DNA of 24,060 bases. Origin: a virus. Where the stretch lies: the IMG/VR virus record IMGVR_UViG_3300035698_010711, positions 1 to 24,060 of that record; one strand, given 5' to 3'. Below, piece by piece: positions 1 through 8,023 of this stretch. The position numbers and the translations under genes were made by a program. Below the pieces are notes generated by a model that worked only from the letters and a program-made list of their open reading frames with translations, did no database searches and was not told the DNA's origin. Every line of letters starts with the position of its first letter. Within the stretch, counting starts at the first letter, position 1.

Positions 1-104
1 CCCATAGAAGTCGCATAGGTGGCGGCGTAAGACCCGGTGGAGTCATAAGCTCCACCGTAGCTCACGCTGCCAGCTATGCCGAAGATGAAGTTCTTATACG
101 CCAT
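1..104 (-). CDS. N-terminus of an uncharacterised phage protein (runs off the window)
   Basis: Only the first 34 or so codons are present; the gene continues beyond the left edge. The visible protein starts MAYKNFIFGIAGSVSYGGAYDSTG and is rich in Gly, Ser, Tyr and Ala, as in phage virion or fibre-type proteins, but no domain can be assigned. An AGGA at 111-114 lies 6 nt before the ATG. The start overlaps the end of the upstream gene by 11 bp, as expected for a translationally coupled member of the late minus-strand operon. Position after capsid and beta-helix genes suggests a virion component; that is inference. Confidence 0.6.
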   Translation of the reverse strand, partial: MAYKNFIFGIAGSVSYGGAYDSTGSYAATYATSM

Positions 105-411
105 CCTGCGTCCTTATGGTTATGCTGCTATCGTCTAGTTGTATTACGTTGGGGTCTCTGCCATCCTTCACCCACGATTTGTACCATAGCTCCAGGGTTA
201 TAACTTTTACTCCATCAAGTGTCCTGCGCGTGCTTGCTTGCAATAACCGTTCCGACGCCGCGCCATACTCGGCGGACTGTGGTTTAGCTACCTGGGCTTC
301 AAGCTCAAAGACAGTAACCTTGGCAAAGTCACCATCATGCTTAGCGGCCAGTATGGCACGTACCTTTGCATCATTTTCGGCGGCGGTCGGCATTTTGGAG
401 ATTTCGGGCAT
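94..411 (-). CDS. Hypothetical protein, connector/tail-proximal region (105 aa)
   Basis: Complete 105-residue ORF starting MPEISKMPTAAEND with a perfect AGGAGG ribosome binding site 8-9 nt before the ATG. The composition is mixed alpha/beta and soluble, with a predicted helical N-terminal half (roughly residues 8-60, many Ala, Glu and Lys) and a more beta-like end rich in Ile, Thr and Asp. No recognised motif, signal peptide or membrane segment. It lies 8 bp after the 128-aa gene and overlaps the next gene by 11 bp, so it is a regular member of the structural operon. Its place downstream of the capsid genes fits a head-completion or connector protein, but nothing in the sequence proves this. 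Confidence 0.7.
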   Translation of the reverse strand: MPEISKMPTAAENDAKVRAILAAKHDGDFAKVTVFELEAQVAKPQSAEYGAASERLLQASTRRTLDGVKVITLELWYKSWVKDGRDPNVIQLDDSSITIRTQDGV

Positions 412-419
412 GACGCCTC

Positions 420-806
420 CTAGGTTGCAGTGACTTGTATTTTTCTCGGCTTGCGCTGCTCTGAGTCTATATAAGACTCGTCGGTCATCCTTCTGGCCTC
501 TGCGTATTCCTGTTGCTCTAGCAAGTCAGATAAGTCTTTGTCCGTGCCAGCCGGGTTCAAACGGCCCTGTAGCTGGTCACGGTCCAGTTTCATTATTCCG
601 AGCGGGCCGAGGTTCAGTACGTCACGTAAGGCTGTCTTGTCGCTGTTGCACCATGCGCCTATAACGTAATTGCCGGTGTCGTGATGAAAGTAGACAAAGA
701 GTTCCCAGTGGTCCGGGAACTCTCTGCCTAGCCATCTGCCGATTTCTGTTTCGTCGTTTCGGAATATCATGTGACGCTGAGGATTCCGCGATGACACTAG
801 GTTCAT
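420..806 (-). CDS. Hypothetical protein, structural-operon member (128 aa)
   Basis: Complete ORF starting MNLVSSRNPQRHMIF, with AAAGGA then the spacer CTAGAT before the ATG. The first ~60 residues are aromatic-rich and predicted beta (HWELFVYFHHDTGNYVIGAW); the rest is charged and helical, with many Asp, Glu, Lys and Arg. No Cys-based metal site, membrane segment or known motif. It lies 15 bp after the larger beta-helix gene in the direction of transcription. I do not recognise the family; position alone suggests a virion or assembly protein. The spacer CTAGAT recurs before the portal start and, as CTAGACT, before the scaffold start. Confidence 0.7.
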   Translation of the reverse strand: MNLVSSRNPQRHMIFRNDETEIGRWLGREFPDHWELFVYFHHDTGNYVIGAWCNSDKTALRDVLNLGPLGIMKLDRDQLQGRLNPAGTDKDLSDLLEQQEYAEARRMTDESYIDSEQRKPRKIQVTAT

Positions 807-821
807 ATCTAGTCCTTTCGT

Positions 822-2177
822 TTATGCCGCCGTAACAGTTGCTCCCGCCACCAACGGGCGGTAGATTAAATATACATCCGCTATGCCCGAAGTGGGGTTG
901 GCGTTAGCGGCAACATAGTCGATGCCACCGGCAAACAAGATAGCCGGGGTAGCACACATCAATGTACCTTGGGTGGCCGCATCAGCCTTAATAGCCGCAT
1001 CGGTGCCATCGCCCGTAATGTATATGTCGTCAGCGATAGCGAAGGCATTAATGTCAATTGCGCCGCATATCGGGGTATCTGCCGCGCCAACGGTAACGTC
1101 GTTGTGCCACGATATAGCGCAGGCGTGAGCGCTAACCGCTTCGGTGATGTGCATAATCAATCCGATTAACTCTACTGGGCCGCCCGCCACCGTGAATACG
1201 TCGGCGATATTATTGCCGTCCAGGGCCATTTGCGACGAAAGCACTACTCGCCTGCCAAAATCGTCCCCCGTGGCCGTGGGAATCGTAGTGCCAGCCTCGT
1301 CAGCAGCCGTAGACCCCAAATTCCCCTGACAGTGGCAACTGCCTGGGTCTAGAACAGAACCAACCGTATCGGAATAGAGGCGGTTGTTGCTGATTAACCC
1401 AGTGCAAGCGGACACCAATTCTAGAGCGGGATCACCGGTGGCGGTATTGCGAATATTGCAATCGGCGATTAGGATGTCGGTCGCAATATTACCCGTGGGA
1501 TTCCAGATACCAGCCTCAGAGAAATCTCCGATAATGTCACAATCGACGATACGAGCCAGGGAAGTCGCGCCGCTTAGCTTAACGCCAGCCTTAGCGCCGG
1601 CTGAACCCACGCTGACAAACTGGCAATCTTTGACGGTGCAACTGGTTCCAGTCGCTCCGATGTCCACGCCCACTTCAGCCTCATAACTACCAATGTCCAT
1701 ATCGAAGTAGCAGTTGTCGATAACACAGTTAGCGCCATCCACGTCTATCAGAATCGCCGTATTGTAGCCGCTCGGCTTGAAGATGAGATTTCGCAGTAAG
1801 ACGCTGGTGGCATCGACATCAACAATCGCAGAGGCGGCACCCAGCGTAATAATCGGTCGTACAGCGCCATTGCCCACGCCGATAATAGAAACGCCAGCTA
1901 TATCCACCGCCAAAAGCGCCGTTGCGGTCACAGCTTCGGTGTGGCCAGAATTGACGTAAATCACATCGCCCGCGCTGGCCGTACATTGCCCGATGGCGAA
2001 GTCGATAGTAGCGAAGGGCGTACTCCAGGCGTTTCCGCCACCAACTACATCTACGGCGTCGCCGTGGCCGGAATCAACATAAAACACAGTTCCGCCGGTC
2101 AGTTTAGGACCGGCCTGTACCCCGTAACCAGCTAGTGTGGCTATCAGGATTTCATTTGCTCTAGTAGTTGCAACCAT
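822..2177 (-). CDS. Right-handed beta-helix virion protein with extra C-terminal domain (451 aa)
   Basis: Start chosen at 2177 (MVATTRANE), because AGGAG at 2187-2191 lies 9 nt upstream; an in-frame ATG at 2186 would abut the Shine-Dalgarno. Residues ~1-300 show the repeating short beta-strand pattern of a right-handed parallel beta-helix (pectate-lyase-like fold): rungs such as SVLLRNLIFK, NCVIDNCYFD, SCTVKDCQFV, ARIVDCDIIG and DILIADCNIR, with stacked N/D-C positions. Residues ~300-451 form a separate domain absent from the neighbouring paralogue. In phages such folds occur in appendages and tailspikes that bind or cleave surface glycans; location next to the capsid gene could also mean a head decoration. 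No catalytic triad is identifiable by eye. Confidence 0.75.
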   Translation of the reverse strand: MVATTRANEILIATLAGYGVQAGPKLTGGTVFYVDSGHGDAVDVVGGGNAWSTPFATIDFAIGQCTASAGDVIYVNSGHTEAVTATALLAVDIAGVSIIGVGNGAVRPIITLGAASAIVDVDATSVLLRNLIFKPSGYNTAILIDVDGANCVIDNCYFDMDIGSYEAEVGVDIGATGTSCTVKDCQFVSVGSAGAKAGVKLSGATSLARIVDCDIIGDFSEAGIWNPTGNIATDILIADCNIRNTATGDPALELVSACTGLISNNRLYSDTVGSVLDPGSCHCQGNLGSTAADEAGTTIPTATGDDFGRRVVLSSQMALDGNNIADVFTVAGGPVELIGLIMHITEAVSAHACAISWHNDVTVGAADTPICGAIDINAFAIADDIYITGDGTDAAIKADAATQGTLMCATPAILFAGGIDYVAANANPTSGIADVYLIYRPLVAGATVTAA

Positions 2178-2192
2178 AATATACATCTCCTA

Positions 2193-2207
2193 TGCACATA
2201 AAGTGCA
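2193..2207 (-). promoter_or_regulatory. Small inverted repeat upstream of the larger beta-helix RBS
   Basis: TGCAC-ATAAA-GTGCA is a perfect 5-bp inverted repeat two bases upstream of the AGGAG of the 451-aa gene. In the minus-strand transcript it would form a small hairpin in the 49-nt gap between the two beta-helix genes and could modulate their ratio. Short, so chance is possible. Confidence 0.25.
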
Positions 2208-2226
2208 AGTTAAGTGATTCGACCAG

Positions 2227-3147
2227 TTATGGCGTACCCACAGCGGGACGCACAAACGCGCTCTCGTCAGCGGCGTCAATGCCGTAACATTCAAAGGAAT
2301 AGCAAGAACCAGGGTCAACCGCCGTAGCCGCCGCATTCGTATGGTACATATTACGCACCAACATACCGGTACACGCCTCTACCAACTCAATCGCATGTTC
2401 ACCGGCGTTGTCGTTTTTCAATAGACAATCTTTAATCACCAGATTCGTACACAACTTACCAGTGATATTGTGGATGCAGGCATCGGAAAAATCGCCTATG
2501 ACCGTACAGCCCTCGATAATCACACGGTCTTCCGCTTCGCCCAGTTCGATACCACGAGATGATCCCGCGGCAATGGTTGCCAGGAAAGTACAGTTACGAA
2601 TGGTGGTTCTGTCGGCACCATTAGCGCCACCGTTAATGTCTACTCCGGTAACGGCTTCAAAGCTGGCGACGTTCATATTGATTTCGCAGTCTTCCAGAGT
2701 GAATCCGTCGGCATTGACATCGATCATAACCGTTACATCTACTGCCGCGACCTTGAAGATAATATTCTTCACGGTGATTTCGGCGGCATCGACATCTATA
2801 TCTACCGTAGCGGCATCCGTACCCAGAGTTATAGTGGGACGCAACGCGCCTCTGCCCATACCGATTATGGTTATGCCGATAATGTCAAGGTCTATACCGG
2901 CAGCAGCGGCTAAGGTCTCTGCGTGACCGGCGGCCACGTAGATGATGTCCCCGGCACTGTCCGTACACTGACCTACCGCAAAGTCAATGGTGGCGAAGGG
3001 GTATAACCAACTCTTTCCGTGCTCGCCGTCAGCGTCGTCAAGCGTGCCGTCAGCGCCGGAATCAACGAAGAATATGTTGCCGGAAGTAAGCTCTCCGGCG
3101 TCCTGAATGCTATATCTGTTCAAGACTTCTAAAAGCTCTGTATTCAT
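2227..3147 (-). CDS. Right-handed beta-helix virion protein, paralogue (306 aa)
   Basis: Starts MNTELLEVLNRYSIQ with AGGAG 9 nt upstream. It is a clear tandem paralogue of the N-terminal two thirds of the next gene (822-2177). Both share in order: a xFxVDSG motif near residue 30, PFATIDFA(I/V)GQCT, SAGD(V/I)IYV, IIG(V/M)GxGAxRPxITLG, rungs ending in N/DC, CDIIGDFSEAGI versus CTVIGDFSDACI, ELVxACTG, and DPGSC. It ends at that point and lacks the extra ~150-residue C-terminal domain. The rung pattern with stacked Asn/Cys is typical of right-handed parallel beta-helices. Likely a virion surface component. The two genes probably arose by duplication followed by gain or loss of the C-terminal domain. 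Confidence 0.75.
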   Translation of the reverse strand: MNTELLEVLNRYSIQDAGELTSGNIFFVDSGADGTLDDADGEHGKSWLYPFATIDFAVGQCTDSAGDIIYVAAGHAETLAAAAGIDLDIIGITIIGMGRGALRPTITLGTDAATVDIDVDAAEITVKNIIFKVAAVDVTVMIDVNADGFTLEDCEINMNVASFEAVTGVDINGGANGADRTTIRNCTFLATIAAGSSRGIELGEAEDRVIIEGCTVIGDFSDACIHNITGKLCTNLVIKDCLLKNDNAGEHAIELVEACTGMLVRNMYHTNAAATAVDPGSCYSFECYGIDAADESAFVRPAVGTP

Positions 3148-3170
3148 AATTTATATCTCCTTATGAATTA

Positions 3171-3205
3171 GGGCCAGGGCCGAAAGGACCAAAAAACCCC
3201 AGCCC
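3171..3205 (-). terminator. GC-rich hairpin between capsid and beta-helix genes; possible attenuator
   Basis: In the minus-strand transcript, arms from 3197-3205 and 3171-3179 pair over 9 positions (7 Watson-Crick, 2 G-U) around a 17-nt loop containing six U. There is no U-run after the 3' arm, so this is not a classical intrinsic terminator. It could reduce readthrough or stabilise the upstream capsid mRNA. It sits just after the capsid stop, where phages often lower expression of downstream genes. Confidence 0.3.
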
Positions 3206-3216
3206 CAAATTCGTTT

Positions 3217-4761
3217 TTAGGTGGATTCTGTGATACCGGCGATCTTGATGCCACGCACGTCAAGGGGTGCCACTTGGCTGTACTGAGAAAACGGTGCTTC
3301 CACCATTGCGATAGCGTTGCCGCTACCGTCGCTCAGTATACGGAAGATAGAGTCGCCCCCGCCCTGCGGGATAAGGAACTCGATCTCTTCGCCCATATCC
3401 ATTCCAGTGCCGGGAGAACCAACTCCGCCGATACCTTGGGCACGAGGCGGAACATAGCGCTTCAGGTTGCCTTCGCCGAGCTTGAGGCCGTATAGCGTTC
3501 CAGCCTGGCAGTAAGGGCTAACCAGTACGTTTATACTACGACCTTCAAAGTCGTAAGTGACGGTCGTTCGGCCACCTGCGAGGTTCAGTACGCTCCCGCC
3601 ACGATCATAATTAAAGCGGTTCGGGCCAAGCGTCGATTGCTCGGAATACTTCTGTATTACCTTTGCCGTAGTAATTATGGTGTCGATAGTCGCACCGTAA
3701 GCGTCGATGAAGTTGGTCATCTCACGGTTGAGAATCAACTCGGTAAGCGGAGCGCCGAGGTCGGCTGTGACCTGGCTCTTGAATTGCGGGTAATTGGCGA
3801 TAGTAAAGGCAGCGGTTTTGTCGTTGCCCGCCTGGTTCCAGGCATAAGCGTCGCCAAATAGTGTTCCAGAGGCAATAAGCCAATCTTCCAGGCCGTAATG
3901 ACCGGTCTGGTAAAGCGTACCAGAGCTACCGGTATCGGCACCACCCTGCACCACGCCACGCGGGAAGATATATCCTGCCTGGGCGTCAAGGTCAGCACCA
4001 CCCAAACAGTTATTTTCTCCGCCACCAATCTTAAAGGCGGCGTTCCAGTTAGTAAGTTTCACTGTCCCGGCAAGATAATCAACGGCGTCAACCACTAAGG
4101 GAATGTCTGTGGCTGTAGCGTTTTCATTTACCTTTTGAGTTGCCGCGGCGAGATCGAACACGTCAACCATCATGCCGTTCTTCCACCAGCGAATCCTGGT
4201 ACTCGTCGGAGTGAAAGTCATGGAGTAATCGCTATTGCTTTCTGTGCCGCCCCCAAGAGGCAAAATACCGAGATATCCCGCTGAGGGCGAGTAGAACGAC
4301 ACCGCCTCCAGTTGGGCCCTTAGCTTGGCAAGTCCGGCTAGGTCTAGGAGGATGCCGTCGAATTCCGAGCTATTGAGGGCCGCAGGCTTCAGTAAGTCTG
4401 TGGGGATATTGAAGTTACCTTTATGGCAATTCATGCCCAATATCCGCGTTACCGTCGAGACATGGGGGGTTTCAGCAGCGTCGGGGAAGCCGATCTGCGT
4501 GTTGTGGAATAACGATGTAGTGGCAGTCGTGTACGGGGTGCCAAGGGTGGCGGCACGAGGTTCGTATTGACCACTGATACTGGTCTCAAACCTGTGCATT
4601 ATCTCCCACTGGCGGCCTATTCGGTCACGCTGCACGTTCTGGGAGGTGCGAATCTGCTGCGAATAGATCGGGTCTATCCCCGGCAGCGATTCCATTGAAA
4701 GTCTGGGAAGCTCTTCACGTATATAAGGATCAAGCGCATCCATAACAGTTGTGGTTGACAT
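3217..4761 (-). CDS. Probable major capsid protein (514 aa)
   Basis: Starts MSTTTVMDALDPYIREELPRL with AGGAG 8 nt upstream. Assignment rests on context: it directly follows portal and scaffold-like genes, is large, soluble, Gly/Thr/Ala rich, and has no membrane segment. The order (helical charged N-terminus, long mixed alpha/beta middle, C-terminal beta-rich DIRGIKIAGITEST) is compatible with an HK97-fold subunit. 514 residues is longer than the compact HK97 gp5-type proteins, so inserted domains are likely; Gly-rich loops occur around residues ~250-300 and 430-460. Cys is scarce. An alternative such as a capsid/protease fusion is not supported, as no Ser-protease motif is visible. Confidence 0.7.
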   Translation of the reverse strand: MSTTTVMDALDPYIREELPRLSMESLPGIDPIYSQQIRTSQNVQRDRIGRQWEIMHRFETSISGQYEPRAATLGTPYTTATTSLFHNTQIGFPDAAETPHVSTVTRILGMNCHKGNFNIPTDLLKPAALNSSEFDGILLDLAGLAKLRAQLEAVSFYSPSAGYLGILPLGGGTESNSDYSMTFTPTSTRIRWWKNGMMVDVFDLAAATQKVNENATATDIPLVVDAVDYLAGTVKLTNWNAAFKIGGGENNCLGGADLDAQAGYIFPRGVVQGGADTGSSGTLYQTGHYGLEDWLIASGTLFGDAYAWNQAGNDKTAAFTIANYPQFKSQVTADLGAPLTELILNREMTNFIDAYGATIDTIITTAKVIQKYSEQSTLGPNRFNYDRGGSVLNLAGGRTTVTYDFEGRSINVLVSPYCQAGTLYGLKLGEGNLKRYVPPRAQGIGGVGSPGTGMDMGEEIEFLIPQGGGDSIFRILSDGSGNAIAMVEAPFSQYSQVAPLDVRGIKIAGITEST

Positions 4762-4825
4762 AATTTAGCTCCTACTTAAAGCGTAATAAACTAGGTTGAC
4801 GCACTACATACAAATAGCGCGTTCG

Positions 4826-4844
4826 TTTAAGCAGATGGCTTAAA
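4826..4844. promoter_or_regulatory. Inverted repeat in the leader of the capsid gene
   Basis: TTTAAGC-AGATG-GCTTAAA, a perfect 7-bp inverted repeat with a 5-nt loop, lies in the 144-bp gap before the capsid gene. No convincing -35/-10 pair is nearby on the minus strand. A second small hairpin (CAGCC/GGCTG) lies in the same gap. These may process, stabilise or regulate the capsid message. Confidence 0.35.
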
Positions 4845-4905
4845 ACAACCTTCGCACGCTTGGGTAGGAGATTGCGGGTACAGCCGAGAATGGCTGGCCG
4901 CCCAA

Positions 4906-5787
4906 CTAACGCCCGCGTTTCAACATATGTAGAAATCTAGTCTTGGCGTTCTGGGCATAGTCGGGGTCGCTACCGGCGACTCTTTCAGGCGGCTTACCTT
5001 CGGGGAACGAAACGCCAATAGACATCGCTGCTCCGCCGAATCCCGTTACTGGAGCGGGTGTTTTAGGCTTCAAGCGATAGCTCTCTAGCTTTTGCACGTC
5101 GCTGAGAACGGTTTTCACCGCCTCGGCGACAAGCTGAGTGCTATACTGTTGGTTGGCTTCGAGCCTAGCGATAAGCTCATTTCTAACCAAATCTTGCATC
5201 TTGCCCTTAAACTCCGGCAGATGCTCACTATCTATCTCTTTTGATAGTGTACCATATAAATCCGACTTGTCAATAGTATTTCCTATCTCCTTCATACATT
5301 TCTGCTGTTCTTGCTCTTGGTCCCACTTATCAATCTTGTCGATGCGAGCCTTTACGTCTCTGTCCAAGTCCTTTATTCCGACCGGTTTTTCGTCTGGCAT
5401 GGCGGCAGGCTCCTTTTTCGGCTGTTCGCCGTGTAAAAGTATGTTTCTGTATTCGTCACTGACTTGGTAAATATCGCAATATCGCCCTTTGTCGTCGTCG
5501 CTGGCGGTTCCCTGCTGAATCTTCTGGTGGAGGCCATAAGCCTCTACCGCCGTAGATGCGCCGCCCAGCTTTTCTTCGGCCTGGGCTACCCGCTTATTGG
5601 CATCCTTAACGGCCTCTGCCGATTCCCGGAACCGCTTATCGGCCCCGCCCGCCTTTTCCGCACCCCTGCGGCCCTCGTCGAACGGTACTTGTGACTCAAC
5701 TCCATCAACAGTAACGTCTAACGTCCAGTTACCTTCTTCGTCATAATGTAGGCCCTGTGGCAATTTTTCTACCGGTATAGCGTCCAT
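4906..5787 (-). CDS. Probable capsid scaffolding protein (293 aa)
   Basis: Starts MDAIPVEKLPQGLHYDEEGN with AAAGGA 8 nt upstream. The protein is very hydrophilic, rich in Lys, Glu, Asp and Gln. Residues ~40-75 (EKAGGADKRFRESAEAVKDANKRVAQAEEKL) and ~150-230 look like long amphipathic helices or coiled coil, and the end is basic (KTRFLHMLKRGR). This is the classic profile of a phage internal scaffold, whose basic C-terminal helix binds the capsid subunit. The gene lies exactly between portal and capsid candidate, as in P22- and lambda-like head modules. There is no protease motif, so a scaffold/protease fusion is not indicated. Confidence 0.7.
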   Translation of the reverse strand: MDAIPVEKLPQGLHYDEEGNWTLDVTVDGVESQVPFDEGRRGAEKAGGADKRFRESAEAVKDANKRVAQAEEKLGGASTAVEAYGLHQKIQQGTASDDDKGRYCDIYQVSDEYRNILLHGEQPKKEPAAMPDEKPVGIKDLDRDVKARIDKIDKWDQEQEQQKCMKEIGNTIDKSDLYGTLSKEIDSEHLPEFKGKMQDLVRNELIARLEANQQYSTQLVAEAVKTVLSDVQKLESYRLKPKTPAPVTGFGGAAMSIGVSFPEGKPPERVAGSDPDYAQNAKTRFLHMLKRGR

Positions 5788-5803
5788 AGTCTAGTTCCTT
5801 TCA

Positions 5804-7762
5804 TTAGAGTCTGTTTTCTTGTTCATCGCGAGCTTGCGCCGCTTGTATCAAATCGTCTTCACCGCCGGGATAAGGGAGCCCTTCCGGGTAGTTGCCCATA
5901 GCCTCCTGGTGTTGGTCGTAATGCGTCTTGAAGAATTCCTGCACCGCGTCAGACGCCAGGGGGAATTCCGGCCTAGCCATAAATGCCTGCAATACCTCAA
6001 GATGCACTTCGTGGAAGTCCCTGGGAGAAACAGCTATTTCACCCGGACTTTGGCCGTCGCCGTACAGAATAATGTTTTCCAGCTTAGCCTTGCGGTATGC
6101 CTGCCACTCATAATCGTTGGCTACCGGCATACTCAACCCCAGCTTGCGGGATTGGAGGCGATACTCCCTTGGGGTAATGATCTGCATGGCTAACTGTTCT
6201 TTAAGCTCAGCCTTCGATTGAGATATGCTTTGCGGGACTTTGGCGGCTACGGTAATCTGCACTTCTTCCGGGTTAGGGATAGCGTCTTTATCCAGAGACA
6301 CCTGCCCGGTTTTGTGATTATACTTTATACCCACCAGGACATCATCGTCCAAGGTCAACGCTACGGTCTTCCTGTCGCCCCATTCCTGCTTGATAAGCCA
6401 CAGGAGCGCCTTGTAGGTCTTGGAGAGCGCTGTAGCGATAGACTCAGTTGGTCCTGTCAGGGGCACATTGGAGGTCTCGTACAGCAGAGACAACGCCGAG
6501 GCACTGTCTACCCGGCCCGGAGCGTCACCTTGCATCATTTCTGATTGCGGGCTCTGGTTGGACATCAGGCCCAGCCCCAGATTGACTATATCGAGTGGCA
6601 TCTTACCGGAATTGGCCGGGGGCAGAACGAATGGCTGGCCGGTCGGATTGTAAACGTCGGGATTATAGACCAAGACCTTTTCGCCGCTCCTGGCCTGCTG
6701 GACCTGCTCTACAGACAGCCCCATCTGGCTGGATATACATAACATGCCGTAAACGTCGAAATTCTCTACGTTAGTGAACATCTGCGATAGCATAAATTCC
6801 ACTTCTTGGTTCAATGGAATCAACTGCTCCATCTTCCCGCGCCCGTAAAACCCGCCGCTATCTACGTATCTGGCCGACTGTATCGGCATGGGAGTCTTGA
6901 AGTTGCTCAGGTCTGAGTCTTGCGCTATAAACCTACCGGCCATAGCCACATATCGTATTAAATAGTCGTTGCGGTCACGCACCCAAGTCTCTACGAACCT
7001 CACCCACTTAGCGATGGTTTCCTTTTCCTTGTCGCCCTTGATCGCCGCCATTGCCTGTTTCGCCGTGCCGCTAAACCACCCCTCATTCTTCTCCGGCGAA
7101 TCGTGAGGCTTGGTGCCTATGGGGGATGTTTGTGCGTTCAGTTCGACCTTATTGTTGTTGGCCTGTTCCTGGGTGATAATTTTGTTTTCTACCAGCCACG
7201 ACAGAGTGACCCACCGAACCCTGAACAGCGCGTCTATGTTCTCGCTACTAACAGGGTCTACCGGATAGCTTGACAACTCCCAGCCGGGAATCAGTTCTAT
7301 CCTAGGTGGGCCGTTGTCGGCGAACGCACCGAACGCCATGTGGCCGCTACGAAGGAATGGGGGTAGCAGGGCCTGCGTCAATGACGCTATATCGCTCTTA
7401 CTGACAGCATCGTCAAAAACCACCTGCGCGGTACTGGCCTTGCGTAATCCGTCTAAGCCCTGCCCCAATCTCGTAGCTACCGGGCTAAGGTCCACTTGCA
7501 GGAATCTGCCGAGTTCCGTTAGGTACGAATTCAACAGCCCCTCAAACTTGAATGACGGCTGTGCGTCGATAGGATAATTAGCGACTACCGTGCCGCCGAT
7601 GGGGTCTATCGGCCCGAAGTTCCGTACCCCTTGCATGTAAAGGTCGATAGTCTTCGTTCGCACCTTCATTCTATTGCGATACGGCTCCGCCCTGGTAATT
7701 ATGTCACTTAGTACGACGGCCAGGGCCTCTTTGTTTTTTGGCAGCTTTAGTCCAATAGCCAT
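5804..7762 (-). CDS. Portal protein (652 aa)
   Basis: Starts MAIGLKLPKNKEALAVVLSD with AGGAG 7 nt upstream. Portals form the dodecameric ring at the capsid vertex through which TerL pumps DNA. The length is at the upper end of the family, comparable to P22-type portals. Two features fit the family: a central crown/stem-like section with long helices (NQEVEFMLSQMFTNVENFDVYG around residue 325), and a Gln/Pro-rich segment PQSEMMQGDAPGRVDSASAL near residue 420 typical of portal proteins that describe how the ring selects its packed neighbours. Context is decisive: it lies between TerL plus a small membrane protein and the scaffold. The C-terminus is acidic and unstructured (GGEDDLIQAAQARDEQENRL). 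Confidence 0.75.
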   Translation of the reverse strand: MAIGLKLPKNKEALAVVLSDIITRAEPYRNRMKVRTKTIDLYMQGVRNFGPIDPIGGTVVANYPIDAQPSFKFEGLLNSYLTELGRFLQVDLSPVATRLGQGLDGLRKASTAQVVFDDAVSKSDIASLTQALLPPFLRSGHMAFGAFADNGPPRIELIPGWELSSYPVDPVSSENIDALFRVRWVTLSWLVENKIITQEQANNNKVELNAQTSPIGTKPHDSPEKNEGWFSGTAKQAMAAIKGDKEKETIAKWVRFVETWVRDRNDYLIRYVAMAGRFIAQDSDLSNFKTPMPIQSARYVDSGGFYGRGKMEQLIPLNQEVEFMLSQMFTNVENFDVYGMLCISSQMGLSVEQVQQARSGEKVLVYNPDVYNPTGQPFVLPPANSGKMPLDIVNLGLGLMSNQSPQSEMMQGDAPGRVDSASALSLLYETSNVPLTGPTESIATALSKTYKALLWLIKQEWGDRKTVALTLDDDVLVGIKYNHKTGQVSLDKDAIPNPEEVQITVAAKVPQSISQSKAELKEQLAMQIITPREYRLQSRKLGLSMPVANDYEWQAYRKAKLENIILYGDGQSPGEIAVSPRDFHEVHLEVLQAFMARPEFPLASDAVQEFFKTHYDQHQEAMGNYPEGLPYPGGEDDLIQAAQARDEQENRL

Positions 7763-7764
7763 AT

Positions 7765-8022
7765 CTAGTCTCCTAATCTATGGGTAACAGAGGTCATTTT
7801 CGGGGCCTCTTTTTTTGCGGGCTGCTTATCAGCGTTTCTGCACGCATCCAATCGTTTCTTCAATACATCCAGATGGTCGATACCGGCCCTTCCCAATAAA
7901 ATACCAATTGCCTGTTCGTGCCGCCTCTCCATTCGCATAGCAAATTTCAGGCACATCAACAGACACGCGCCATTAATTAATATCGTAGCTGCTAAGATTA
8001 TATATGCTGGTTCTATGTTCAT
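7765..8022 (-). CDS. Small single-span membrane protein (85 aa)
   Basis: Starts MNIEPAYIILAATILINGACLLMCLKFAMRME. Residues ~6-28 form one clear hydrophobic transmembrane helix, followed by a charged amphipathic cytoplasmic tail with Lys/Arg-rich stretches (KKRLDACRNADKQPAKKEAP). AAAGGA lies 7 nt before the ATG, within the last codons of terL, and its stop is 2 nt before the portal start, so it is tightly coupled to the packaging genes. One TM and a long charged tail are not typical of a canonical holin. It could anchor packaging at the membrane or be a spanin-like or superinfection factor, but no function can be assigned. Confidence 0.65.
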   Translation of the reverse strand: MNIEPAYIILAATILINGACLLMCLKFAMRMERRHEQAIGILLGRAGIDHLDVLKKRLDACRNADKQPAKKEAPKMTSVTHRLGD

Positions 8023-8023
8023 A

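Noticed and set aside
3171-3205. Classical intrinsic terminator after the capsid gene
   Set aside because: Hairpin is present but the U-run lies in the loop, not after the stem; kept only as a low-confidence attenuator.
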